From G963664115 sp965216035 (GTDB lineage: Bacteria > Acidobacteriota > Terriglobia > 20CM-2-55-15), in contig CBDCFM010000019.1 of the NCBI GenBank assembly GCA_965216035.1, positions 620,001 to 684,000 of the forward strand: DNA of 64,000 nt. Direction: 5' to 3'. This document shows positions 9,188-17,970 of this stretch, piece after piece (positions within the stretch are counted from its first letter, which is position 1; each line of letters starts with the position of its first letter). The translations under genes and the position numbers were made by a program. The notes under the pieces were generated by a model. The model was not told where the DNA came from and did not search any database. It saw nothing but the letters and a program-made list of their open reading frames with translations.

Positions 9188-10195
9188 ATGGCTCCCGAAG
9201 GCACCACTCTGGGTGTCGACGCGTCGAACCTGATCAGTAGCCTTTTCGCACTATTGCCCATCCCCGTCGCTGTGATCGACGCGAATGGCAGCGTGGTTCT
9301 GGCAAACTCGACCTTCAACGACTTCTTCCCAAACCGGACCAACGTGAATCAGATGCCCCATCATGCTGTGCGTGTTGACGGATCGATTTTTGATTTCGAC
9401 AAGATACCGCTCTCAGACCATGGGCTGTACATCTTTCTCGGCCGGGACACGACCCGCGAGGAGGGGCTGCGGGAGCAGCTCGTCAACGTGGAGAAGATTG
9501 GAGCGATGGGCCGCTTGGTTTCCGGCGTGGCGAATGAACTGAATGATCCACTGGCAGGCATTGTGGGGTACGCCCAACTGCTGGCTCGCTCGGAGTTGGC
9601 CCCGTCGACGAGCCGCATGGTTTCCGCGTTGCAGAAACAGGCGCAACATGCCGGAAGTATCGTCCAGAATTTTCTAGATCTTGCCACGCACACGCCACAG
9701 GAAAAGAAGAATTTTGATTTGAATGCCGTTGTCGGCGATGTCCTCTCTCTTCGCGCACACGATCACAAGGCTCACGATATTGTCGTGACTCCGGAACTGG
9801 AACACGGCCTGCCACACGTGTTCGGGAGCCGTTGTCAAATCGAACAGGTGGTCCTCAACCTCGTCGCCGACGCTGAGTGTGCCGTTAGGTTGGCCCCCGG
9901 TCGGAATGGTGAGATTGAAGTGCGGACAGCAGTGTTCAACAAGCGCGTGCGACTGGAAGTCACAGACAACGGAAACGGTATTCGCGAAGGTGATACGGAT
10001 CGTATGTTTGATCCCTTCTTCACGCCCAAAGGCGACGCCCGGAGCAGTAGAGGCATTGGACTGGGTTTGAACATCTGCAGTGAAATTGCAAGAGATCACG
10101 GCGGCGAACTCTATGCGTGGAGCACCCGTGGGAGCGGGTCGACCCTCACGCTGGAACTCCCGGCCGCGACACACATCGAAGACTTCCAGCCCTAG
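9188..10195 (+). CDS. Degenerate histidine kinase (PAS-like + HisKA + HATPase_c)
   Basis: The protein has about 335 residues. The start at 9188 is chosen for its strong ribosome binding site AAAAGGAGAAGGCTT; an upstream ATG lacks one. A PAS-like segment lies at about 15-90, a dimerisation helix at about 100-165, and an ATPase domain at about 215-330 with G1 VTDNGNGI and G2 GIGLGLNI. The H-box reads SGVANELNDPLAG: the phosphoacceptor His of the NtrB-like GVAHELNNPL motif is Asn116 here. The N-box Asn is also replaced by Asp (LNLVADAECAV). It may therefore be a pseudokinase or ATP-binding regulator. The stop TAG at 10193 is followed in the same frame by a receiver domain, so this looks like a hybrid kinase split by one codon. 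Confidence 0.85.
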   Translation: MAPEGTTLGVDASNLISSLFALLPIPVAVIDANGSVVLANSTFNDFFPNRTNVNQMPHHAVRVDGSIFDFDKIPLSDHGLYIFLGRDTTREEGLREQLVNVEKIGAMGRLVSGVANELNDPLAGIVGYAQLLARSELAPSTSRMVSALQKQAQHAGSIVQNFLDLATHTPQEKKNFDLNAVVGDVLSLRAHDHKAHDIVVTPELEHGLPHVFGSRCQIEQVVLNLVADAECAVRLAPGRNGEIEVRTAVFNKRVRLEVTDNGNGIREGDTDRMFDPFFTPKGDARSSRGIGLGLNICSEIARDHGGELYAWSTRGSGSTLTLELPAATHIEDFQP

Positions 10196-10240
10196 CAGGA
10201 TGAGCCGGGTACCGGTGGAGCTCTTTGCGGTAAGTCCATC

Positions 10241-10594
10241 ATGGTGATCGATGATGAGGTGCTGATCACGGACCTGATCGACGATTATCTGGGTCGGTTC
10301 GGGGCAGACGTAGAATTGTTGCACTCGGGCGCTAAGGCGTTTGACCGCTTGTGTGCGCATTCCTACGATGCAGTGATATGCGACTACAGAATGCCGGGTG
10401 TAAACGGGCAGAGCCTCTATCGAATGGTCGAGTCGGTCAATCCGGGTCTCGCGCGCCGCTTCATATTTGTCACAGGTGACGTGTTGAACAAGCGGACACG
10501 GCAGTTCTTTGAACAGACGGGCGCCGTTTATCTAAGAAAGCCGTTCCGACTGGACGATCTTTTGAACTCGATTGAGGCGATCGTCGGGTTCTAG
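10241..10594 (+). CDS. Single-domain response regulator, split from the kinase by TAG
   Basis: From the ATG at 10241 the protein has 117 residues and is all receiver domain. It has acidic pair IDDE, phospho-acceptor Asp in VICDYRMPGVNG, Thr in FVTGDV and Lys in LRKPF, so it should be phosphorylatable. Strand beta-1 (KSIMVIDDE) begins upstream of this ATG, in frame with the kinase, with no stop between the kinase TAG (10193-10195) and the receiver. The region 10196-10240 encodes a short linker. This suggests an ancestral hybrid kinase in which one codon became TAG; the receiver may now be made by reinitiation at the ATG. There is no output domain. Confidence 0.8.
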   Translation: MVIDDEVLITDLIDDYLGRFGADVELLHSGAKAFDRLCAHSYDAVICDYRMPGVNGQSLYRMVESVNPGLARRFIFVTGDVLNKRTRQFFEQTGAVYLRKPFRLDDLLNSIEAIVGF

Positions 10595-10723
10595 CCGCAG
10601 TTCCCACAAGTGGTCGGTGCCCGCGCCGACCTTCCCTCAACCATAGCCCGGTATCGGTCCCCATTCGATGGGATTCCGTGGACAACTTCCGACGAGCCCA
10701 GGGTGAACACGGCCGATGCCCGT

Positions 10724-10756
10724 GCGGCCCTCGGGACTTCTGCCACGGTTTGCTAG
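10724..10756 (+). repeat. Solo end of the MITE-like repeat family
   Basis: The segment GCGGCCCTCGGGACTTCTGC followed by CACGGTTTGCTAG closely matches the terminal inverted repeats of the elements at 27678-27980 and 61711-62163. No partner end or internal sequence is visible here, so it is a remnant. Confidence 0.6.
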
Positions 10757-10791
10757 AGCAGACTGCCCCTGACGGTTCTCGCCACAGACGG

Positions 10792-11892
10792 CTATGGCCC
10801 GGACAACTGCTGTTCAAGGTCTGCCGTTATACGTTCGACGGCTTCGCGTTGTGGGCTCTCAGGGTAGTCGGTCAGGTAGGTTTCGAGTTCTTTCAGCGCG
10901 GCCGCAAAATCGCGTTGGGCGGTATACACGTTCGACAACATCAGCCGGACAGAATACAACTGCTCGTTCAGTGCGAGGGCGCGATTGAGCCGGGTCAAGG
11001 CCTGCTCGTACGCTCCGGTCTTGAAGAGCGCAACGCCGAAATAATACTGTGCGGTCGCGGATGTGGCCTCCCGTTCAACGGATTCTTCCAGGTATCCGAA
11101 GGCTTTCTCAAAACTTTCTTGAGCTTCGTCAGGTTTGCTCGCGGCAAATTGGAGATCGGTGTTTTGAAGGTAGAGAATGCCCAGGCTGAGGACCGGCTCA
11201 GCCGCGTTCGGATTCAGCTCCATCGCAATTTCAAAATGGCCGATGGCGTCATCCTGGCGGTCCAATTTCTGATATTCGACGCCCAACGCGTTTTGCGCTG
11301 CATAGAAATCAGGCGCGATTTCTATGGCTTCTTCCAGGTGCTCGACCGATCTTTCATCGTTGCCTTTTTCGGACTCTTCCGCTGCCCGCTGAAACGCCTC
11401 GACCGCCTCCTGAGGAATGTCCGCGGTAAGTTGATTCAAATCCACTGCGCTAGGATCGCCAAGGGGTTCGCCTTCGGGTTCTTCACTTTCCATAAAGACT
11501 ATGACGGGCAAGCCGCCTGCGAGCGACGCGAAGGGCCCGAAATCCACCCGCTCCCGAACCGGTTTGAAGCCAGGTTCTTCAATCACGACATAGAATACAG
11601 TCCCCGTTTGGACGTTTTCGAACGTAAAGTTTCCGTTGCCGTCCGTGAAGGCGGTTTCCAGCGGCTGCCCCAAGGTTTCCAGGCGAATCGGCATGGGGTG
11701 ATTGAGTTGGCCCGGGGCGTCCGTGATGACCTGGCCTCGAATCACATTTTGCCTCGACTCATCCAGGGCCCCTGGCTCGTCCCTGTTTCGGTCTTCGCGA
11801 AAATCCTCATCCGGTTCGAACTGCGCAACGAGTGGTGCAGGTGCCATCAGAACAAGGCATAGAAGAGATGCAAGTTGGATTTTCGACATCAT
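10792..11892 (-). CDS. Secreted TPR protein with carboxypeptidase-regulatory-like domain
   Basis: The protein has about 366 residues. The start is set at the ATG pair at 11892, which opens a clear signal peptide (SKIQLASLLCLVLMAPAPLV) and has GAGG a few bases upstream; the frame is open for another 108 codons upstream but without coding character. After an acidic stretch, a CarboxypepD_reg-like beta sandwich (about 45-120) carries GQVITDAPGQLNHPMPIRLE and TDGNGNFTFENV. At least four TPR units follow (about 150-360), for example AAQNALGVEYQKLDRQDDAI. It probably scaffolds proteins in the periplasm or outer membrane. It is monocistronic. Confidence 0.85.
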   Translation of the reverse strand: MMSKIQLASLLCLVLMAPAPLVAQFEPDEDFREDRNRDEPGALDESRQNVIRGQVITDAPGQLNHPMPIRLETLGQPLETAFTDGNGNFTFENVQTGTVFYVVIEEPGFKPVRERVDFGPFASLAGGLPVIVFMESEEPEGEPLGDPSAVDLNQLTADIPQEAVEAFQRAAEESEKGNDERSVEHLEEAIEIAPDFYAAQNALGVEYQKLDRQDDAIGHFEIAMELNPNAAEPVLSLGILYLQNTDLQFAASKPDEAQESFEKAFGYLEESVEREATSATAQYYFGVALFKTGAYEQALTRLNRALALNEQLYSVRLMLSNVYTAQRDFAAALKELETYLTDYPESPQREAVERITADLEQQLSGP

Positions 11893-12586
11893 GCGTGCCT
11901 CACAGTAATCGATTATCGGATGCGTAGTGCCCCTGTATGTTACCTCATGCGTTAGAGGGGTCAAGGATATCGCGCAATTCCTTTCGATGTCTTTCTGAAG
12001 CGGCAAAGGTCGCCGTCGCGATCCCGAGCCACATTGCTCACGGGTTTTCGTCGCCGTTGTCCGGGATTGTCGAATCCAGCGCCCTATTGATCGACCCCCT
12101 TGCCACGGAGACTGACGCGCAGGGCTGATCGCGAGAAACGCCGCGTCAAGGAACGATGGATCGCCGATTGGCGACTGATTCAAGCCCAACGTGTAAGCAA
12201 AGGCGACACAGCGCAAATCCTTCGATGAAGACCTTAAATCTGAGTGGAATCAATGACATGGGCGATTCAGCGCATGTGGAAGCCGCCGGGTTTTCTTACG
12301 ATTTCACGTCGCAGGTTCCCAATGCATAATTTGCATCGGTCACTTTCTTGCAATCCTGAAGATCCGTAAATTATTGATTCTGACACTCGATCGCCCCAAC
12401 AAAATGTGCCCTCAATAAATTGCCCATGGACGGCCCGCGCATTGCGATCAATGTTCTTGACACTATTGCCAGAAGATTGACACGGGCCCGCTTGGGATGT
12501 GACGGAGGGGTCAGGACCCATGCCGGCGACCATCAACGTAGAAAGCCACCGTCCTTCAAAAACTGCCTAAGTTTTGGAGCTTGGAC
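11893..12586. other. Long intergenic stretch, no gene identified
   Basis: About 690 bases lie between the leftward TPR gene and the rightward secreted fragment. An open frame on the minus strand (12267-12536) has no domain or ribosome binding site that would support it. The stretch looks like decayed sequence plus promoters for the two divergent flanking genes. Confidence 0.4.
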
Positions 12587-12892
12587 ATGAGAAAATTTCA
12601 GTTGCTGATGGCGATGGGGTTCCTGGCCGCCATTTTCGGCGCCACACCCGCCTACAGCAATTCGTTCGATTTCGAGGGCGTCGACCACAGTACCATCCTC
12701 AACACCCAGTTTCCCGGCCTGATGATAAGCGCGGTGAACACCGGCGGTGGGCCGGAGCTGGCCGTTGCGTTTGACACCACAGAGATCTCAACGGCCGACC
12801 CGGACCTGGAAGACCCGTGGGCCGGGGGAAACTTGGCCTCCACGACGGCCCCGGCGGGCTTCGCGACGAAAGCCCGTCTGAATGCGGACTAA
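12587..12892 (+). pseudogene. Truncated secreted protein (N-terminal fragment)
   Basis: About 101 residues follow an ATG with GGAGC seven bases upstream. A signal peptide (LMAMGFLAAIFGATPAYS) precedes SFDFEGVDHSTILNTQFPGL, a segment typical of the N-terminus of much longer secreted, often PEP-CTERM-type, proteins. The frame ends abruptly after about 75 mature residues, and a hairpin repeat starts one base after the stop. It is interpreted as the 5' remnant of a larger extracellular protein gene cut by a rearrangement. The fragment could still be secreted but lacks any sorting tail. Confidence 0.55.
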
Positions 12893-12926
12893 CAGGATCC
12901 TGAAAAAGCCGTCCATGACTTTTTCC
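12893..12926. repeat. Dispersed hairpin repeat, copy 1
   Basis: CAGGATCCTGAAAAAGCCGT followed by CCATGACTTTTTCC. CTGAAAAAG and CTTTTTCC form the arms of a hairpin. A second copy lies at 29995-30032 with a few substitutions. It sits exactly at the truncated end of the secreted fragment. Confidence 0.7.
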
Positions 12927-12934
12927 CCAGCCTG

Positions 12935-13651
12935 CTAATTATTCGGAACTGTAGCAAACACGGAACCGGTGAAGCGAAATCCTATTGCGGAAAAGTCAGA
13001 GAAATCTGCGGATTGAATCTCCAGCATCAGGACTTGGCCGGGGGGCACAAACATGATCTCGCCAGCAAATGTGGCACGGCTTGAGCGCGCTGGAACTTCG
13101 ACGGTTCCAGTCGAAACGATGTTTCCGGAACTATCCCGGAGTGTCAGGTCGTACAGCCGAACGAGGTCTGTATCGTTTGCTATCGCGAGCGCAAGCTCTG
13201 CACCATCCCTGCCGTCGAGCGCTATTCTCCCGTCGGACCACGGGGGGGACGAGAACACCGTCGCTTCGGCAATTTTTCCGCCTGAGGCGCCAAAGAAAGA
13301 ATATGTGACTTCAGCAAACACCGATTCCGTGCAACTCACCGTTAGATAGCCGGTGCTTATCGGTTCGGTCCCCGCCGTCCGGACGGATAAGAAACCGTCT
13401 GCCGGGATGAGCGTGGTGGTGAATGACGAATCCGCGCCACCCCCGAAATCTACAGCCAGGCCACGGAATTCAAGGGCGCATGTCACGTCGTTGAGCCAAG
13501 GTGTAATCGTCACCGTTGAGAGAAAAAATGCACCATCAGGAAACCAGCCATCCGCGACTTGTGGAAACACATGAGAGTCGCGTTGGGCGGATGCTGGCAA
13601 AGAGAGAAGGAGAGCTAACAAAACGCTTAGCAATGCGATTCCACATTTCAT
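12935..13651 (-). CDS. Secreted beta-rich protein of unknown function
   Basis: The protein has 238 residues with a clear signal peptide (GIALLSVLLALLLSLPASA, cut around residue 22). The mature part is predicted to be all-beta, rich in Ser, Thr, Gly and acidic residues, with segments like YLTVSCTESVFAEVTYSFFG and GRIALDGRDGAELALAIAND. That composition resembles immunoglobulin-like surface or matrix proteins. No family was recognised. Two Cys (in TCALEF and VSCTES) could form a disulfide. It is convergent with the truncated secreted gene on its left and shares the strand of ilvH, but the gap to ilvH has no sign of coupling. Confidence 0.65.
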   Translation of the reverse strand: MKCGIALLSVLLALLLSLPASAQRDSHVFPQVADGWFPDGAFFLSTVTITPWLNDVTCALEFRGLAVDFGGGADSSFTTTLIPADGFLSVRTAGTEPISTGYLTVSCTESVFAEVTYSFFGASGGKIAEATVFSSPPWSDGRIALDGRDGAELALAIANDTDLVRLYDLTLRDSSGNIVSTGTVEVPARSSRATFAGEIMFVPPGQVLMLEIQSADFSDFSAIGFRFTGSVFATVPNN

Positions 13652-13717
13652 TTTGTCCTTCTTTAAGTGGTCATCTATTCATCAGCGTCTTTCGAAGCAC
13701 GCGCATGAGGGACAGAG

Positions 13718-14224
13718 TTATAGCCTTGACGTCGGTGCGAGCACGGGTGCGCCCCGGGCGACGGCCATGGCGCCGCTCCGCACCACGGTGAGCAGCCGAG
13801 CGCGATCACCCAGTTCACTGATAAAACGATCGATCTCCGCACTCCCACCGATAAGCTCCACCGTAATATGCCCCTCATGGTCGTCGAGAATTCGCGCACC
13901 GCAAGCTCGGGTCCAGCGCTCGAGCTCCTCGCGGCCGGGGCTCGGCAACTGGAGCTTGAACAACGCCATTTCGCGCTCGATGTGATCCGCGCCCGTCATG
14001 TCAATGATGTTCACCAAATCCACCAGTTTAGCCAACTGCTTGGAGATCTGGTCGACGACTGCGTCGGATCCATGAGTGACTAGAGTCAAACGTGAGACCG
14101 TTGCATCGCTGGTGGGCGCGACGTTGAGGCTTTCGATGTTGTAGCCGCGGGAAGAGAACAGGTCCGCCACCCGGGCAAGAGCGCCCGCTTCGTTCTGGAG
14201 CAGCATGGAAATAATGTGTCGCAT
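13718..14224 (-). CDS. ilvH: Acetolactate synthase small (regulatory) subunit
   Basis: The protein has 168 residues, the standard length for IlvH/IlvN. The N-terminal ACT domain begins RHIISMLLQNEAGALARVAD followed by LFSSRGYNIESLNV, the hallmark of the family. A second ACT-like domain lies at about 85-160. It binds the catalytic subunit, raises its activity and confers valine feedback inhibition. Unusually, it is divergent from ilvB (146 bases apart) rather than downstream of it in one operon, so the two subunits need separate promoters in the shared intergenic region. Nothing in the sequence suggests loss of function. Confidence 0.95.
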   Translation of the reverse strand: MRHIISMLLQNEAGALARVADLFSSRGYNIESLNVAPTSDATVSRLTLVTHGSDAVVDQISKQLAKLVDLVNIIDMTGADHIEREMALFKLQLPSPGREELERWTRACGARILDDHEGHITVELIGGSAEIDRFISELGDRARLLTVVRSGAMAVARGAPVLAPTSRL

Positions 14225-14370
14225 GCCGAAAATATTGGCTCAGAGCAAAGCCTATTGCAATGCAAAAGCTTTCGGGTCAGGGCTCCATTTGTTAGTGTGG
14301 ACAGAGGGTCCGGCAGTTCTTTCCCGATGATGCGAAGGATACGCCGGGCAGGAGAGAAGGACACAGAGCC

Positions 14371-16221
14371 GTGGACACTAGAACTCAAGCGAAGCCAGAT
14401 CAGCGGCACCCACTATCGGGGACCCCCATGAGCGGCGCTGAGATGATCGTCCAGGTGCTGGCGGACGAGGGTGTCGCTACGCTCTTCGGATATAGCGGCG
14501 GCGCTATCCTTCCCACCTTTGATGCTGTGTTCCGTTATAAGAGGGAACAGGCCGAGAACGGAAACGATACGATGTCGGTGATCGTGCCGGCCAACGAGCA
14601 GGGTGCAACCTTCATGGCCGCTGGCTATGCGAGAGCAAGCGGCCAAGTCGGGGTCGCAATCGTCACTTCGGGCCCCGGCGTTACAAACTGCGTGACACCG
14701 GTGCGTGACTGCATGGCGGATTCGGTCCCCATCGTGTTGATCAGCGGCCAAGTGGCCACAGCGGCCATCGGTACCGATGCCTTCCAAGAGGCCCCCGTGA
14801 GAGGCGTCATGGGTTCGGTTGCCAAGCATGTTTTCCTGGTCACCGATCCTCAACGGCTGGAAGCGACCTTGCGAACTGCTTTCGAGATCGCCAGGACTGG
14901 CCGGCCGGGCCCCGTGGTCGTCGACATTCCAAAGGACGTCCAGAACTGGGAGGGCACCTTCCAGGGAACGGGACGCCTCCCCATGCCGGGATATCGGCAT
15001 CGCCTAGACGCGGTCAACAACAACACGCTCACCGACGGTCACTGCCAGGAATTCTTCTCCATGCTTGGCGAGTCGAAACGGCCACTGATCTATGCCGGGG
15101 GTGGCGTCATCAACGGCAATGCCAGCGGTGCCTTGAGGACGCTCGCGCTGACCTACAAGATCCCTGTGGTGACTACGCTGATGGGCCTTGGCAGTTTCGA
15201 TACGACGCATCCTCTATCGCTGCACATGTTGGGGATGCACGGCACCGCATACGCCAACTATGCGACAGACGACTGCGATCTGCTCGTTAACATCGGGGCG
15301 CGATTCGACGACCGAGTGGCAGGTAATCCCGACCAATTTGCCGGCCGGGCACGGCGCATCCTGCATTTCGACGTGGACCCTTCCGAGATCCACAAAGTCA
15401 AATCGGTCGACTGGCATCACGTTGGGATCTTGAACGATGCACTGGAAGCGCTGGTGGCCTACGGATTTGAATCCAAATTCGCTGCGGACTATTCCGCCTG
15501 GCACAGTGAGGTTGCGCAGCTTAAACGCACCCATGCGCTCAACTACGATCGTGGAAGCCCGCTCATTCAGCCCAACTACGTGATCGAAACCATCAACCAT
15601 ATGATCCGGGGAGAGGCGATCATCAGCACCGGTGTGGGGCAACACCAGATGTGGGCCGCTCAGTACCTTGACTTCCGTGAGCCGCGTTTCTGGCTGACTT
15701 CCGGCAGCATGGGCACGATGGGTTTCGGCCTGCCTGCCGCCATCGGCGCACAATTCGCGCGCCCTGACAAACTCGTAGTCGACGTGGACGGCGATGCCAG
15801 CATCCGCATGAACCTAGGCGAACTCGAGACCGTCACGACATACGGCCTTCCCATTAAGATCGTAATTCTCAACAACTTTGGCGATGGCATGGTGAAACAG
15901 TGGCAGCGGATGTTTTTCAAAGGTAGGCTCTCCGCAAGTGATAAGTCCCTGCGCAAGAAAAATTTCATCAAGGCTGCGGAGGCGGATGGATTCGCTTTCG
16001 CAAGGAGACTGGACCGAAAGCAGGACGTGCCGGCCCTCCTGGAAGAGTTTCTTGGTTTCGATGGTCCCGCCTTTCTGGAGGTCATGATCGATCCGGAGGC
16101 AGGCGTCTATCCGATGGTTCCGCCCGGTTGGTCCTATCGCGAGATGGTGACCGGTGATTTCATTCCAAATCGTTACGATGGCGGAGAAGCGGTCGAGCCG
16201 GACGCCTCCGAGATGTTCTGA
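14371..16221 (+). CDS. ilvB: Acetolactate synthase large (catalytic) subunit
   Basis: The protein has 616 residues from the GTG at 14371 (an ATG at 14428 gives a shorter form beginning MSGAEMIVQ). This ThDP- and FAD-dependent enzyme condenses two pyruvates, or pyruvate and 2-oxobutyrate, in branched-chain amino-acid synthesis. The ThDP-activating Glu lies in VPANEQGATFMAAGYAR, the FAD/central domain is at about 200-350, and the ThDP/Mg motif is DVDGDASIRMNLGE...NNFG. The order of the three domains and the length are typical of AHAS, not of catabolic acetolactate synthase. It is divergent from ilvH, an unusual arrangement. Confidence 0.95.
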   Translation: MDTRTQAKPDQRHPLSGTPMSGAEMIVQVLADEGVATLFGYSGGAILPTFDAVFRYKREQAENGNDTMSVIVPANEQGATFMAAGYARASGQVGVAIVTSGPGVTNCVTPVRDCMADSVPIVLISGQVATAAIGTDAFQEAPVRGVMGSVAKHVFLVTDPQRLEATLRTAFEIARTGRPGPVVVDIPKDVQNWEGTFQGTGRLPMPGYRHRLDAVNNNTLTDGHCQEFFSMLGESKRPLIYAGGGVINGNASGALRTLALTYKIPVVTTLMGLGSFDTTHPLSLHMLGMHGTAYANYATDDCDLLVNIGARFDDRVAGNPDQFAGRARRILHFDVDPSEIHKVKSVDWHHVGILNDALEALVAYGFESKFAADYSAWHSEVAQLKRTHALNYDRGSPLIQPNYVIETINHMIRGEAIISTGVGQHQMWAAQYLDFREPRFWLTSGSMGTMGFGLPAAIGAQFARPDKLVVDVDGDASIRMNLGELETVTTYGLPIKIVILNNFGDGMVKQWQRMFFKGRLSASDKSLRKKNFIKAAEADGFAFARRLDRKQDVPALLEEFLGFDGPAFLEVMIDPEAGVYPMVPPGWSYREMVTGDFIPNRYDGGEAVEPDASEMF

Positions 16222-16538
16222 CACCGGGTTATGGACAGCTCATTGACGAGCCCGCTGCGGAGGAGACATCTTGCTCTGGGGCGGGTTGGCGGACGGGGAT
16301 TGCATCCTTGCCGCAGTGAGTCGCCTCAGCGTGGCCCCAATCGTCAGCCCGTGGTGCGAAGGTCGAACTTGTGCCGCATGGGCGCAGTTCGAGCACGCTG
16401 AGGTGATCGCTTCCCAAGCCCAGGGTGCGTTGTCACAGGAGATTAGCGTACGCGGTCTCGAGCCGCGGGGGGAGAATCAGGACAACCCGGCGGTGCGCCC
16501 ACCCCGATTCAAGCGGTTGAGCTCAAGTATTGCGTCGA
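16222..16538. other. Intergenic with an IS6 remnant
   Basis: Apart from the short IS6-family end at 16354-16416 no gene or signal was recognised. Confidence 0.45.
16354..16416 (-). mobile_element. Remnant end of an IS6-family element
   Basis: Bases 16354-16416 match 36199-36261, the left end of the IS6-family element, including GTGCGAAGGTC, the ACTTGTGCCG core and GTGATCGCTTCCCA. On the minus strand it even preserves the last codons of the transposase (WEAIT). The rest of the element is gone. Confidence 0.65.
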
Positions 16539-16679
16539 TCAGTTCAGGCTGCGCCGCCTGAAGAAACGATTTCTGCAATTAATACAACGGTAGGCGAGGG
16601 CCCAGAATAGGAGGAGGCGTTCGATTGGCCTGCGTCGGGAACGACGCACAATCGTTGACTCGCACCTTTGGCATCTCAT
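16539..16679 (-). CDS. Small zinc-ribbon-like protein
   Basis: The microprotein has 46 residues and starts MRCQRCEST at the ATG at 16679, with AAGG about eight bases upstream. Two CxxC pairs (CQRC near the N-terminus, CINC near residue 35) bracket an Arg-rich, hydrophobic middle (RRSRRRPIERLLLFW). This matches the small C-x2-C/C-x2-C RRxxERLL-type zinc-ribbon proteins seen in many genomes, whose function is unknown. The frame stays open upstream but the sequence there has no coding character. It lies beside the 3' end of the lipase gene on the same strand. Confidence 0.6.
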   Translation of the reverse strand: MRCQRCESTIVRRSRRRPIERLLLFWALAYRCINCRNRFFRRRSLN

Positions 16680-16810
16680 CAGCAACCTTACGGGTAGACG
16701 GTGTTTTGTCAACAGTGTTGAATATACGGTGACGTTTCTGAATTTCGGGCAGGGGAACGTGGGATGAACCTCGCGGAATCTCCAAGGACCGAAATGCAGT
16801 CTCCGACGCT

Positions 16811-17693
16811 TCAGACCAACGTTTCCGCATGTTGAGCGATCTGCAGGTAGACGCCTTTCACCGTGTTCTCGAAGTTGCGAATCCGTTGCCTCAGTCTGAA
16901 ATTGAAGAGACCGACGCCCTTGAGTTCGTCGATGTCCCACCAGCCGAGCTGATTGAGATGGTCGGCTTCAATGGGAAAAGCAAACTGCTCCACCTTTTTC
17001 TCAACGTTCTCGCCTTTTAAGCGCTCGGTCCACTCCTGGGACGTGATTGAGACCAGTCCGTCGTTGTCGCCTTCCTTTTTGTCGATGACTTTCCAGGAGA
17101 GCTTCAGCGCTTTGAAAGTGTGTTCCAGAGCCTGGCTGGCCGAGTAGGTGATGTAGTGGACCGGATTTGAGGCTTCCGAGGGCGCGGCCCGTTGATTGAA
17201 TCGCTTCCTCGATTCGCCGGTAAGATCCTTGACTCCCGTGAAATCCATGTGTAGATCTCGAAGGACCCTGTCGATGATCTCCTCGCCTCCAGCGTCCAGT
17301 CCGGCATCGGCGAAGCGGGTACCCAGATGGGGAGTCCCGATGGTGGTCAGCGTCGCAACCGCGTCCTGCATCTTCTCATCCACGATCATGTGACGCGAAT
17401 CGAGCCCTCCCATGCTGTGCGCGATGATGTGGATCTTGGCCGCTCCCGTCTCGTCGAGAACAGCCTGCACTGCTTTGGCGAGATCCTTGGCGCGATCCTG
17501 GACCCTTTCGGCGAATCCGACCCGGGGAGCGTAGGCCCGAAAGCCATTGTGTGCCAGATGGCTGACAATGCCTCTGAAATAATCGAAGTGATCGGGCTCT
17601 CGGTTCAACAGGCGCGTCAGAAGAAGGAGCGAAAGGACGATAGAGCTCGTCAAAGGGCGCAATCCCGTGCGCCAGAACGATGGGCAGGCTCAT
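16811..17693 (-). CDS. Lipase/esterase of the alpha/beta-hydrolase fold, frameshifted near its 5' end
   Basis: The start ATG at 17693 has an excellent ribosome binding site (AAGGAGG, 7 bases). The first codons give MSLPIVLAHGIAPFDELY, with the HG oxyanion motif. The frame then has to shift by one base near 17630-17640 to continue as LTRLLNREPDHFDYFRGI and on to the nucleophile motif HIIAHSMGGLDSRHM, followed by TIGTPHLGTRFAD and a C-terminal His region. Both parts belong to one triacylglycerol-lipase/acetyltransferase-hydrolase family protein of about 290 residues. The span of 883 bases is one base more than a multiple of three. It is either a recent frameshift (pseudogene) or an assembly error. 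Cellular substrate unknown. Confidence 0.8.
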
Positions 17694-17803
17694 AGCGGGC
17701 CTCCTTGGAATCGGCGGAATCGGCAAGTACAAGTGACGGAAGGGGACTGTCTCACGCCGGAGGGACAGCGGTCAAGCGGAAGCGACCGTGCCCACCGCTT
17801 CCC

Positions 17804-17841
17804 AATGATCGCGCCCAACGATCGCGCCCAACGATCGTGCG
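17804..17841. repeat. 13-bp tandem repeat
   Basis: Nearly three copies of AACGATCGCGCCC lie between the divergent lipase and sigma-factor genes. Each unit contains the palindrome CGATCG or a one-base variant. It could be a binding site array or a replication-slippage product. Confidence 0.55.
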
Positions 17842-17970
17842 AAGACAGGCAATGGTCTGTGTCAGTGATATCAGGCACGTCAGTTCAATTTGAGTCGTCG
17901 GGACCGACAGCCCTACCCCAGGCTGTAGGATTGCTTGAAATTATTGCTGCGCTCGTTCGTAGTAACAGAT

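Noticed and set aside
10193..10195. TAG between kinase and receiver as pyrrolysine codon
   Set aside because: Pyrrolysine is restricted to a few methylamine-using lineages and nothing here supports it; reinitiation or a nonsense change is simpler.
10678..11862. Long open frame on the + strand opposite the TPR gene
   Set aside because: It is antisense to a protein with signal peptide and TPR motifs, has no domain of its own and starts inside a repeat end.
12267..12536. 89-residue frame on the minus strand
   Set aside because: No recognisable domain, and no signal sequence or ribosome binding site.
17804..17841. CRISPR or origin iterons
   Set aside because: Three 13-bp units without spacers, without dnaA box or replication genes nearby.
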